Origin: an uncultured Eubacteriales bacterium
GTDB taxonomy: Bacteria > Bacillota > Clostridia > Christensenellales > UMGS416
DNA length: 64,000 bases
Assembly (NCBI GenBank): GCA_900542005.1
Contig: UQLW01000007.1
Location: 1 to 64,000 of the forward strand
Direction: 5' to 3'
The notes below the pieces were generated by a model. It saw only the letters and a program-made list of their open reading frames with translations. It did not search any database and was not told the origin of the DNA. Positions 25,350-33,217 of the stretch are shown here, piece by piece. How positions within the stretch are numbered: position 1 is the first letter of the stretch; every line of letters starts with the position of its first letter. Made by a program: the position numbers and the translations under genes.

Positions 25350-27142
25350 TACGCTTCGCCTCCCTTTTCAATGGCGTCCACCGGGCATACCTGGGCGCAG
25401 ATGGAGCAGCCGTAGCACATGGCCGCCTCAATGGCTGCCTTCCCTTCGGAAGCCACGATGGCCGGGCAGCCCAGCTCCCGGATACACTTCTTGCAGCCAA
25501 TGCATTTCTCCTCGTCGACCCGGTAGGCTGGGCTGGGCTGGGCCACCGCGATGCAGGGCGCCTCAAAGAGGATGACCCGCACGCCCTTTTCGCCGGCCGC
25601 CGCCTGCACCGCCGCCTGGGCCGCCGCCAGGTCAAAGGGGTTCACGCGCCGCACCGAGCGGACGCCCAGCGCCTTCACCACCTCATAAATGGAAATCTTT
25701 TGGCTGATTTCGCCCATCATTGTCAGGCCCGTACCGGGATGGGGCTGGTGGCCCGTCATGGCTGTGGTGGAGTTATCCAGCACGCAGACGACGATGTCCG
25801 TCTCGTTGTAGACGGCGTTGACCACGCCGGGAATCCCCGTATGGAAGAAGGTGGAATCCCCGATGAAGGCAAAGTTCACCGTATTCGGCTCCGCCCGGTG
25901 CAGGCCCTGGGCCACCGTGATGCCGGCGCCCATACATAGGCAGGTATCCACCATATCCAGCGGCTGGGCGTTGCCCAGCGTATAGCAGCCGATATCGCCG
26001 GAGAAGCAGGCCCTGCGCCCGGCCATGGCCTTCTTGACGGCGTAAAAGCTGGCCCTGTGGGGGCAGCCGGCGCACAGCACCGGCGGACGCACCGCCATGG
26101 GCGGCGTCTCCGGGGGCTTGGGCAGCGCCCTGGGCGCAAGCCCCAGAAACGCCGCCAGGGCCCCGGCCACCGACTCCACGGTATTCTCGCCGGCACAGGC
26201 AATATGGCCCGTATCCTTGCCCAGCACAGTCAGCGCCAGATGGTGCTTCCCGGCCAGCTGGACCAGCGCATGCTCCAATACCGGGGAAAGCTCCTCCACT
26301 ACCAGCACCTCGTCCACGCCCTCCAGGAAGGCAAGCGCCAGCTTTTCCGGGAAGGGGTAGGGCGTCGCAACCTTCAGCAGCTTCGCCTCGCCGCCCAGCA
26401 GCTCCAGCGCCTCCCGGACATACGCATAGCTGACGCCGCCGGTGACCACCGCTTTCTTCCCCTGGCCTGCCGCCTCGTTATAGCGGTACCCGGAAAAATC
26501 ATCGGCCACAATGGGCTGGCGCTTTTCGATCGCCAAATGGTTCTGGTAGGTCAGGCGAGGGAAAATGACCCATTTGGGATCGCGCTTAAATCCTCCGGGC
26601 ACAATCTTTTTCCGGGGCAGCTCCGGCGCAAGGGATACGCAGCCATGGCAGACCCGCGTCGTTGTGCGGAAAAGCACCGGCGTTTTGTACTTTTCTGAAT
26701 AATCAAAGGCGTCGCCGATCATGCGGTAGCACTCCTCCGGCGAAGCGGGGTCGAAGATCGGCAGCTTGCAGAAGGAGGCGAATTGCCGGGTATCCTGCTC
26801 CGTCTGCGAGGAAATGGGGCCCGGGTCGTCGGCTACCACGACCACCATACCGCCCTCAATGCCGATATAGGCCAGGCTCATCAGCGGGTCCGAGGCTACG
26901 TTCAGCCCCACCTGCTTCATGGTCACCATCGTGCGCAGGCCGGCATAGGCGCCGCCCGCGGCCACCTCCAGCGCCGCCTTTTCATTGACCGACCACTCCA
27001 CATAGATATCGCCGGGATTGCGCTTGGCCACGGTCTCCAATATCTCGGTGGACGGCGTACCGGGATACCCGCTGACCAGCCCGACGCCGGCGGCGATGGC
27101 CCCCAGGGCCAGGGCCTGGTTGCCCATCAATAGTTCCTGCAT
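25349..27142 (-). CDS. iorA: Indolepyruvate:ferredoxin oxidoreductase, alpha subunit
   Basis: This 597-residue protein fuses the pyrimidine-binding, middle and TPP-binding domains with a C-terminal ferredoxin. It begins MQELLMGNQALALGAIAAGVG and has SGYPGTPSTEI early. The TPP region is FIGDSTFFHTGIPGVVNAVYN, and the clusters are CIGCKKCIRELGCP and CYGCSICAQVCP near the end. I chose the ATG at 27142 by alignment with the usual IorA N-terminus; an in-frame ATG at 27154 is the alternative. It is the first gene after the T-box. Confidence 0.93.
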   Translation of the reverse strand: MQELLMGNQALALGAIAAGVGLVSGYPGTPSTEILETVAKRNPGDIYVEWSVNEKAALEVAAGGAYAGLRTMVTMKQVGLNVASDPLMSLAYIGIEGGMVVVVADDPGPISSQTEQDTRQFASFCKLPIFDPASPEECYRMIGDAFDYSEKYKTPVLFRTTTRVCHGCVSLAPELPRKKIVPGGFKRDPKWVIFPRLTYQNHLAIEKRQPIVADDFSGYRYNEAAGQGKKAVVTGGVSYAYVREALELLGGEAKLLKVATPYPFPEKLALAFLEGVDEVLVVEELSPVLEHALVQLAGKHHLALTVLGKDTGHIACAGENTVESVAGALAAFLGLAPRALPKPPETPPMAVRPPVLCAGCPHRASFYAVKKAMAGRRACFSGDIGCYTLGNAQPLDMVDTCLCMGAGITVAQGLHRAEPNTVNFAFIGDSTFFHTGIPGVVNAVYNETDIVVCVLDNSTTAMTGHQPHPGTGLTMMGEISQKISIYEVVKALGVRSVRRVNPFDLAAAQAAVQAAAGEKGVRVILFEAPCIAVAQPSPAYRVDEEKCIGCKKCIRELGCPAIVASEGKAAIEAAMCYGCSICAQVCPVDAIEKGGEA

Positions 27143-27179
27143 GATCCAATCCATCCTTTCTGCGCGCGGTAAAAACAAA

Positions 27180-27450
27180 AAAGCCCGCCCTGACTGAATC
27201 AGTCAAGGGCAAGCCTGCTCACCTGCGGTACCACCTTGCTTGGTTTTATATAAAACCCACTTTGCGCAGCGCCAACACGCTGCTCGTCCTTCACGCGAAC
27301 GTCACGTCGCGGGATACTTGCTCCATCGCTTTCGCCGCGCCCTTGGAAGCCCATTTGTCCGCCCGGTATCCGCCGGGCTTGCACCCTCCCCGGCTCGCTC
27401 TGGGATCCTCTGACGGTTTTACTTCTTCCGCATCGGTTTATCAAATTTTG
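27180..27450 (-). ncRNA. T-box leader, probably tRNA-Trp specific
   Basis: On the minus strand a T-box sequence AAGGTGGTACCGCAG (27237-27223) precedes a terminator stem (27213-27182, GCCCTTGACTGA pairing with TCAGTCAGGGC) and a T run. Upstream, stem I can be drawn. GGAAG pairs with CTTCC below a specifier loop, and CCGTC pairs with GGCGG above it. The loop has AAGTAAAA (containing the conserved AGTA) on the 5' side and ACAAATGGG on the 3' side. TGG at 27353-27351, followed by a purine, is in the specifier position, so tryptophan is the predicted amino acid. Uncharged tRNA-Trp would favour the antiterminator and turn on iorA-iorB-paaK. Confidence 0.88.
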
Positions 27451-27455
27451 AACCG

Positions 27456-27484
27456 ATTATACCACCCAAAATGACAAAATGCAA
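27456..27484 (-). promoter_or_regulatory. Promoter of the T-box/iorAB-paaK operon
   Basis: On the minus strand TTGCAT (27484-27479) and TATAAT (27461-27456) are 17 bases apart. This places the transcript start just before stem I of the T-box. Confidence 0.8.
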
Positions 27485-27809
27485 GGGGTGAGGGAAAAAC
27501 GCGCCGCCTTTAAGGGGCGCATGCCCCCAGGGGCAAAGCGTCCCTGGTTATAAAAGCCCTCGCCAAAATCGCTGATGCCTGCGCTATAGGTAGATCATAA
27601 TGTAGACAAAATGATCCATCAGTGTTATTTTAAGATAGTATAGGTATATGCGAAAAAACAGCCGTTTCACAGCTGTTTCGCCGCCTTGACCAAGCGGAAC
27701 AAAAATTCTACTTTATAAACCAACAGGGAGGTGAAGCCACTACACTGTCCATGCAACGGGGTCGAGGTTGCAGGCCATCGACAATGGAGACAAAAGAGGA
27801 GAAGCATCC
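27485..27809. other. Intergenic region before the large surface glycosidase gene
   Basis: These 325 bases hold no convincing gene. A small hairpin (aaacagc/gctgttt, 27656-27677) with a short T run could be a weak terminator. TTGACC (27686-27691) may be a -35 with a poor -10 (TACTTT) 17 bases on. A 20-codon open frame at 27751-27813 overlaps the gene start but lacks a well-placed ribosome site. Confidence 0.4.
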
Positions 27810-30800
27810 ATGAAAACAAGGTATCACCGCGGGCGGCTGTTCGCCCTGCTGCTTACCGCCGTCATGCTGGCCAGCATGAGCGTTCCGGCTTTTGCAGCCA
27901 TATCGGATCACGACGGCTATGGGAACGTGGCGCTGAACAAGGCCGTTTCCGCTACCAGCCAGCATCCCGAGCCCTATTATCAGGCCCGGTATCTGACCGA
28001 TGGCGTCTATACCACCTTTAACGGCGCCGACCTCAACACACTGGGCTGGACCAGCAATCCCACCGATTCATCTGTGCCAATCGACGTTACGGTTGATTTA
28101 GGCGGGAGCTTTGTCATCGATAAGATCGTCCTCAAGCCCATGCAGTGGAGCAAGGGCGAGGCCTTCCCTGCCGCCTATGAGCTGCAGGTATCCGCCGACG
28201 GCGCCGTATGGGACACGGTGGCGTCTGATTCCGGGGTCAGCGCCCTGGCCCCCAGCGATACCGAGGTTACGCCCAAGAGCTATCCCTTCCAGGAAACCGC
28301 TGCCCGCTATGTGCGCGTCCATATCACGGAAAACAGCGCCATGGCCGATGCGGGCACGGGAAATCGCTATTCGCAGATCGGCGAGCTTGAGGTCTATGGC
28401 TTGCCGGAGGCGGAGGCGAAGCCGTCGCCCTCCGCCAGCGCTACCCCGGCTTCGTCGCCGGCCGTATCGCCTACGCCCTCCCCCACCCCCTCGTCCGCGC
28501 CCACGTTTGAGGGCGAGAACTTTGCGCTGGGCCAGAGCATTGCGGCTACCAGCGATTATATCGCCCCCGAGGGCTTCTATAACGCGCAGTTCCTGGTGGA
28601 CGGCTCCTGGGAAACCCTTACCGGATCCAACGTAAAGCTGGGCTGGAACACCGACACAGCCGTAAAGCTGGGAGAAACCGATCCAGTAGACATTACGCTG
28701 ACGCTGGACGCCCGTTATGCCCTGAACCAGATTGTCCTCAAGCCCATGAAATGGAGCAACGGCGACGCCTTCCCCCGCGATTACGAGCTTCAGGTTTCCA
28801 TGGACGGAAAAAGCTGGCAGACCATCGCCTCCGATACGGACGTCAACGCCCACGCAGAGAGCAATACCGCCGTGCAGCCCATCGTATACAGCGGCTTTGA
28901 TACCGCGTATCTGCGCTATTTCCGCATCCACATCACCCGGCACAGCGCGCAAGTCGATCAAAGCGGCGCCTATACCTCCGCCATCGGTGAAATCGAGCTG
29001 TATGGAGAGGCCGCGCCCTATGGGAAGGCATCCCTCCAGGCCAAGCTTGACGAAATCAACGCCTTGGATCTTGCCCGCTATACGCTGGCCAGCCTGACGC
29101 CCTTAAAGAACGCCATGGCCGCCGCCGAAGCGCTGCTTGCGCAGACGTCGCCTGCCGAGGCCCAAATCGCCGCCGCTATCGCGGCGCTGGAGGCCGCGCA
29201 GGCCGAGCTTGTCGAAAAGCCCGCAGGGAACAACTTTGCCCTGAACCAAAGCATCAGCGCCACCAGCGACTATATTCCTCCCGAAGGCTTCTACAGCGCC
29301 CAATTCCTGGTGGACGGCTCCTGGGAAACGCTGGAGGGCTCCAATGTAAAGCTGGGCTGGAACACTGACACTAACGTGCCGCTGGCGGAAACCGACCCCG
29401 TGGATATCACGCTGGCGCTGGATTCCAGCTATGCGCTGGAGCGCATTGTGCTCAAGCCCATGAAGTGGAGCAACGGCGACGCCTTCCCCCGCGATTACGA
29501 GCTCCAGGTTTCCACCGACGGAAAAACCTGGCAGACGGTTGCCTCCGATACCGGCGTCAGCGCCCATGCCGGCAGCAACACGGCGGTGCAGCCGATCACC
29601 TATGAGAGCTTTGACCCGGTACGCATCCGGTATTTCCGCGTGCATATCACCCGCCACAGCGCGCAAGTCGATCAAAGCGGCTCTTACACCTCTGCCATCG
29701 GCGAAATCGAGCTGTACGGCTATGAGGATGGAGCCGAAATTGTCCCGACCTCCATCAACAAGCCGGAGCTGCTCATGAACCCCGGCGAGACCGACGAGCT
29801 GTACCTGGTGGTCGACCGTCACCTGCCCGCCCCCGTGGTCCGGTATGAAAGCAGCAATCCCGCTGTGGCTACCATCGCCGACGACGGTACCGTAACCGCG
29901 GTTGCCAATGGCGCCGCCACCATAACCCTTTACGATGAAACCACCGGCACGCGCTATACCTCGTCGGTAACCGTGCAGCGCTATTGCGCCTCGGATCATT
30001 TCCAGATTGTAGGATTCATTCCCTATTTCTATGAGAAAGATATCAACGCCGCCACCTTCGACAACCTGAAAAACGGCGGCCTCACCAATGTGGAAATCAA
30101 CTTTGCCCTGGACGCCGGCGCCATCACCTATGAGAACAACCTTAAGGCCATCAAGCTGGCCCATGAGCGCGGCTTGGACGTAACCGTCAGCGAGGCGGAC
30201 TTCAACCGCAACTGGCCGCAGAAGACCGATGAGGAAATCCTTGAATTTGCCAAACGGTATTCCCATATTCCCGGCGTGACTGGCTACTATATCATCGACG
30301 AGCCCCCGGACGCCCGCCCCTATGCCCGGGCAATGGCGCTGGTCAAGTCGGTGATGCCCTACGCCGTCGCCCATATGAACTTCTGCGGCGCCTACGGCGA
30401 TAATGTCCGCGGCCTTGTCTCCGAGCTGAACAAATACGGCTCCGGCCTGCTCGATTATGTCATGTACGATGTCTATTGCTGCCGGGGCGAAAACGTGGAC
30501 GAAAACTCCCTGTACTATTGGCTGGAATATAACCGCCAGCTGGGCGAGGAGCTGGATACGCCCACAGCCGCCTATATCCAATCCATGGCCTGGGGCGCAA
30601 CCGGCAGCGGCGCCATGTGCAACCGTCCTGACGCCGATGAAATCCGCTACCAGGCCTATGCCTCCCTGGCCTATGGCGTTAAGCAGCTCTCCTATTTCTG
30701 CTGGCAGACGCCCCGCGCCAACTCCGCCGAGACCTATGGGCCCGCCATCATCGATATCGACGGCAATCCCACGGATCTGTTCGGGCCCGTAAGCGAACTG

Positions 30801-32366
30801 AACCTGGCGATCCAAAAGCTCGGCCCGACGCTGATGAAGCTTGATGGGGTAACCGTCTATCATACCGGCGACAATTTCGGCACCGCCTATCAGGAGCTTC
30901 CCGCCGGCTTCTTCCTCCATCCGCTGGATTGGGATCAGAACCTGGCCGTCAGCCATATGACGGAAAAGGACACCGGCCGCACCTACGCCATGGTGGTGAA
31001 CCGCGATTACCGCAACGCGCAGACCGTACAGTTCACGGTCGAAGCGGAGGTTACCGCCCTGAACTATATCAGCAGCGAAACCGGCAAGCCCGTGGCGCTG
31101 GCTCCGGACGATAACGGCATATACTCGGTCGAGCTGCTGGCGGGCGAGGGCATCCTGCTGCAGCTGCCTGAGGATTACCAATACGAGCTCAAGGAAATCA
31201 CCAATTTCTACCGGCTGAACAGCCTGATTGCCCAGGCTGAGGCCATGGATCTGTCCCAGTACCGCGAGGAAGGCCACGCTGCTTTCAACCAGGCGCTGGC
31301 CGAGGCAAAGGCTGTGGCGGCCAATACCGGCGCAACCCAGGCTCAGGTGGACACCGCCCGGGCCGCCTTGTCCGAGGCCATGGCCGCGCTGCGCGTGCAC
31401 ATTACCGACTCCTCCCTGCTTTCGCTGAAAAAGCCGGTCACCGCCGCCAATTCCTATGAGGAAGGCACCTATTTCAGCCGGAACTATCTCACCGACGGCG
31501 TGCATACCACGATCGACGCGAATACGCACCAGGGCTGGTCCACCGATCCCTTCACCGCCAACGGCGAAACCGATCCCGTCGATATCGCGGTGGATCTGGG
31601 TGATGAATACCTGCTGGACGCCGTCATCCTGCGCCCCTGCATCTATGACGGCGGCGGCAATTTCCCCCGCGACTATACCATCCAGGTTTCGGCGGATAAC
31701 GTCAACTGGACGGAGGTCGCTTCGGCCCAGGATATCACGCTGGATGCGGCCGCCGATCAGCCCTACGCCTTCGATTTCATCAAGGCCCGTTATGTGCGCG
31801 TCCATATCACCAGGCACAGCGCAACCAAGGATAACGGTACCGGCGCCTATCTGTCCCAAATCGGCGAATTCGAGGTATATGGCATCGATATCCCGGATAC
31901 CGACAAATCATCGCTTGAAGCGGCCATCGAAAAGGCCGGAGCCGTCTCCACCGAGGGCTGCACAGCGCAAAGCGTGGAGGCACTGAACGCTGCCCTAAAG
32001 GCCGCCCGGAAAATCCTTCAGGATCCCGCCGCCAGCCAGGCAGCCGTCGATGAAGCGCTCCGGGCCCTGGAGGACGCCGTGAAAAATCTCGCGCCCGCCT
32101 CTGATCCCTCGCAAACCACAGCCCCTGCAGAAACCACAGCGCCTGCAGAAACCACAGCCCCTGCGGAGACCACAGCCCCTGCGGAGACCACGGAGCCTGC
32201 GGAAACCATAAAGCCTTCCAGCTCCGCCGCCACAACCACGGAGCCCGCCGGTTCCGTGCAGACCGGCGATTCGCAGCCTGTTCTTTTGTGGGTTGTCATG
32301 CTGGCCGTTTCCCTGGCGGCGGCCGCCGCATGCCTGCTGCGCGCCCTGCGCAGGGCGGGCCGCTAG
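27810..32366 (+). CDS. Large modular cell-surface glycoside hydrolase-like protein with CBM32 and FIVAR modules
   Basis: This 1518-residue protein has a signal peptide (1-29), an F5/8-type C/CBM32 domain (about 38-201), a Pro/Ser linker, a second CBM32 (about 233-398), a FIVAR-like helical module (about 400-470) and a third CBM32 (about 474-637). Then come a bacterial Ig-like group 2 domain (about 644-722) and a TIM-barrel-like catalytic region (about 729-1126) with YYIIDEPPDARPY, whose Glu831 could be the acid/base. After that are a FIVAR module, a fourth CBM32 (about 1204-1357), another FIVAR, APAETT repeats, SVQTGD (1482-1487) and a final membrane helix with Arg-rich tail. The end looks like a sortase signal with a degenerate motif. 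The barrel family is not recognised with certainty. The ATG at 27810 has GAGGAG upstream. Confidence 0.85.
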   Translation: MKTRYHRGRLFALLLTAVMLASMSVPAFAAISDHDGYGNVALNKAVSATSQHPEPYYQARYLTDGVYTTFNGADLNTLGWTSNPTDSSVPIDVTVDLGGSFVIDKIVLKPMQWSKGEAFPAAYELQVSADGAVWDTVASDSGVSALAPSDTEVTPKSYPFQETAARYVRVHITENSAMADAGTGNRYSQIGELEVYGLPEAEAKPSPSASATPASSPAVSPTPSPTPSSAPTFEGENFALGQSIAATSDYIAPEGFYNAQFLVDGSWETLTGSNVKLGWNTDTAVKLGETDPVDITLTLDARYALNQIVLKPMKWSNGDAFPRDYELQVSMDGKSWQTIASDTDVNAHAESNTAVQPIVYSGFDTAYLRYFRIHITRHSAQVDQSGAYTSAIGEIELYGEAAPYGKASLQAKLDEINALDLARYTLASLTPLKNAMAAAEALLAQTSPAEAQIAAAIAALEAAQAELVEKPAGNNFALNQSISATSDYIPPEGFYSAQFLVDGSWETLEGSNVKLGWNTDTNVPLAETDPVDITLALDSSYALERIVLKPMKWSNGDAFPRDYELQVSTDGKTWQTVASDTGVSAHAGSNTAVQPITYESFDPVRIRYFRVHITRHSAQVDQSGSYTSAIGEIELYGYEDGAEIVPTSINKPELLMNPGETDELYLVVDRHLPAPVVRYESSNPAVATIADDGTVTAVANGAATITLYDETTGTRYTSSVTVQRYCASDHFQIVGFIPYFYEKDINAATFDNLKNGGLTNVEINFALDAGAITYENNLKAIKLAHERGLDVTVSEADFNRNWPQKTDEEILEFAKRYSHIPGVTGYYIIDEPPDARPYARAMALVKSVMPYAVAHMNFCGAYGDNVRGLVSELNKYGSGLLDYVMYDVYCCRGENVDENSLYYWLEYNRQLGEELDTPTAAYIQSMAWGATGSGAMCNRPDADEIRYQAYASLAYGVKQLSYFCWQTPRANSAETYGPAIIDIDGNPTDLFGPVSELNLAIQKLGPTLMKLDGVTVYHTGDNFGTAYQELPAGFFLHPLDWDQNLAVSHMTEKDTGRTYAMVVNRDYRNAQTVQFTVEAEVTALNYISSETGKPVALAPDDNGIYSVELLAGEGILLQLPEDYQYELKEITNFYRLNSLIAQAEAMDLSQYREEGHAAFNQALAEAKAVAANTGATQAQVDTARAALSEAMAALRVHITDSSLLSLKKPVTAANSYEEGTYFSRNYLTDGVHTTIDANTHQGWSTDPFTANGETDPVDIAVDLGDEYLLDAVILRPCIYDGGGNFPRDYTIQVSADNVNWTEVASAQDITLDAAADQPYAFDFIKARYVRVHITRHSATKDNGTGAYLSQIGEFEVYGIDIPDTDKSSLEAAIEKAGAVSTEGCTAQSVEALNAALKAARKILQDPAASQAAVDEALRALEDAVKNLAPASDPSQTTAPAETTAPAETTAPAETTAPAETTEPAETIKPSSSAATTTEPAGSVQTGDSQPVLLWVVMLAVSLAAAAACLLRALRRAGR
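28518..29725 (+). repeat. In-frame 714-base-period duplication of a CBM32 module
   Basis: The second and third CBM32-coding segments (about 28518-29005 and 29232-29720) align at a constant offset of 714 bases (238 codons). They contain identical runs, including a 38-base identity starting at 28752 and 29466. The similarity at DNA level shows a recent duplication or ongoing gene conversion. Confidence 0.85.
32109..32208 (+). repeat. 18-base tandem repeats encoding APAETT
   Basis: About five 18-base units encode TTAPAE-like repeats, forming a Thr/Pro-rich wall-spanning stalk before the C-terminal anchor of the large surface protein. Confidence 0.8.
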
Positions 32367-32420
32367 GAGCAGCCCCTCCCCCCGGCAGCCAGCCGGACGA
32401 AGCCATCGAAAATCCTATGT

Positions 32421-32456
32421 ACAGCGGCAGGAGCCATGCCTGCCGCTGTTTTTCGT
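32421..32456 (+). terminator. Terminator after surface glycosidase gene
   Basis: The stem acagcggcagg/cctgccgctgt with a 7-base loop is followed by TTTT. Confidence 0.88.
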
Positions 32457-32506
32457 TTTTGTAATGTATGTCAAATAGAATTGTTTGTTTTTCCGTTTCT
32501 GTTTCC

Positions 32507-32535
32507 TTGACTTTTCATCCCGCATCCCCTATACT
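32507..32535 (+). promoter_or_regulatory. Promoter of the ZTP-riboswitch operon
   Basis: TTGACT (32507-32512) and TATACT (32530-32535) are exactly 17 bases apart and lie just upstream of the riboswitch aptamer. Confidence 0.8.
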
Positions 32536-32549
32536 GCCAATGTACACGC

Positions 32550-32653
32550 TTTATGTGACTGACGGAATCTTGTGGAGCACCACAGGGGAGCATAAAGTTG
32601 AAAGGCCGACCGTCTGGGCAATCTTTGCTAGCGCTGCAAGGGTTGCCCTTTTT
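32550..32653 (+). ncRNA. ZTP riboswitch (pfl motif) with overlapping terminator
   Basis: P1 pairs TTTATG (32550-32555) with CATAAA (32591-32596). Inside lie GTGACTGACGGAA and the hairpin TGTGG-AGCA-CCACA followed by GGGGAGCA. The 3' domain is GGCCGACCGTCTGGGCA (32604-32620). Its CCGTC (32610-32614) pairs with GACGG (32561-32565) to form the conserved pseudoknot. The same CTGGGCA provides GGGCAA (32616-32621), which can pair with TTGCCC (32643-32648) just before TTTTT, forming a terminator. Ligand binding would therefore block the terminator, an ON switch for ZTP or ZMP, which signal 10-formyl-THF shortage. It precedes pflB, the gene family that gave the motif its name. Confidence 0.92.
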
Positions 32654-32674
32654 CTATGGAAAGGCAGGGGAAAA

Positions 32675-33217
32675 ATGGAAGTCTGGGATCTTTATGATGA
32701 ACACCGCCGCCCCCTGGGCCGCACAGCCCGCCGGGATGAACCGCTGCGCCCTGGCGAATACCATGTGGTCGTGGGGATATGGGTATTCGACGGCAGGGGG
32801 CATATCCTCCTGACCCGCCGCGACGCCGCCAAACGCTACATGCCCGGCAAATGGGAAAATACCGGCGGGCATGTCGTATCCGGAGAGGATAGCCCCGCCG
32901 CCGCGGCCCGCGAGCTGGCGGAGGAGACCGGCATCCAGGCCCGTCCTGAGGAATTCATCTATCTGGGCACGGTGAAGCTTTCGCCCTTTTTCGGCGACAA
33001 CTACGCCCTGGTACGGGACGTGCCCGCAGAAGCGGTCACGCTTCAGCCCGGCGAGACGGACGCAGCCCGCTGGGTCAGCCTGGAGGAATTTGAGGCCCTG
33101 GCCGCCGCAGGCCAGCTGGCCGGCTCGGTATACGAGCACTTAAAGCAGTATCGTGAAGCCTTTGATCGGGCCTTTATCGCATCGCAGCGAAATGGACAGG
33201 AGGAAGCGGAAAGATGA
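32675..33217 (+). CDS. Nudix hydrolase, first gene of ZTP-switch operon
   Basis: This 180-residue protein has a perfect Nudix box at 65-87: GHVVSGE, then seven residues, then REL-AEE-T-G-I. It hydrolyses a nucleoside diphosphate-X substrate with Mg2+. The beginning MEVWDLYDEHRRPLGRTARR resembles IDI-like Nudix proteins of Bacillota. The ATG at 32675 follows the riboswitch terminator by about 20 bases with AGGGGA upstream. Upstream in-frame codons run through the riboswitch and are not coding. The stop overlaps the pflB start (ATGA), so the enzyme is made together with pyruvate formate-lyase. A role in clearing ZTP or other formyl-cycle nucleotides is inference. Confidence 0.88.
   Translation: MEVWDLYDEHRRPLGRTARRDEPLRPGEYHVVVGIWVFDGRGHILLTRRDAAKRYMPGKWENTGGHVVSGEDSPAAAARELAEETGIQARPEEFIYLGTVKLSPFFGDNYALVRDVPAEAVTLQPGETDAARWVSLEEFEALAAAGQLAGSVYEHLKQYREAFDRAFIASQRNGQEEAER

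Noticed and set aside
27751..27813. 20-codon frame overlapping the surface glycosidase start
   Set aside because: The nearest good ribosome site is about 17 bases away and the peptide shows no signal; kept only as a note.
29103..31859. 918-codon open frame antisense to the surface glycosidase gene
   Set aside because: Antisense shadow caused by codon bias; no recognisable domain, while the plus strand encodes well-formed modules.
32550..32653. Tetrahydrofolate riboswitch as an alternative for the pfl leader
   Set aside because: The P1, GTGACTGACGG, CCACA-GGGGAGCA and CCGTCTGGGCA elements fit the ZTP motif and not the THF aptamer.
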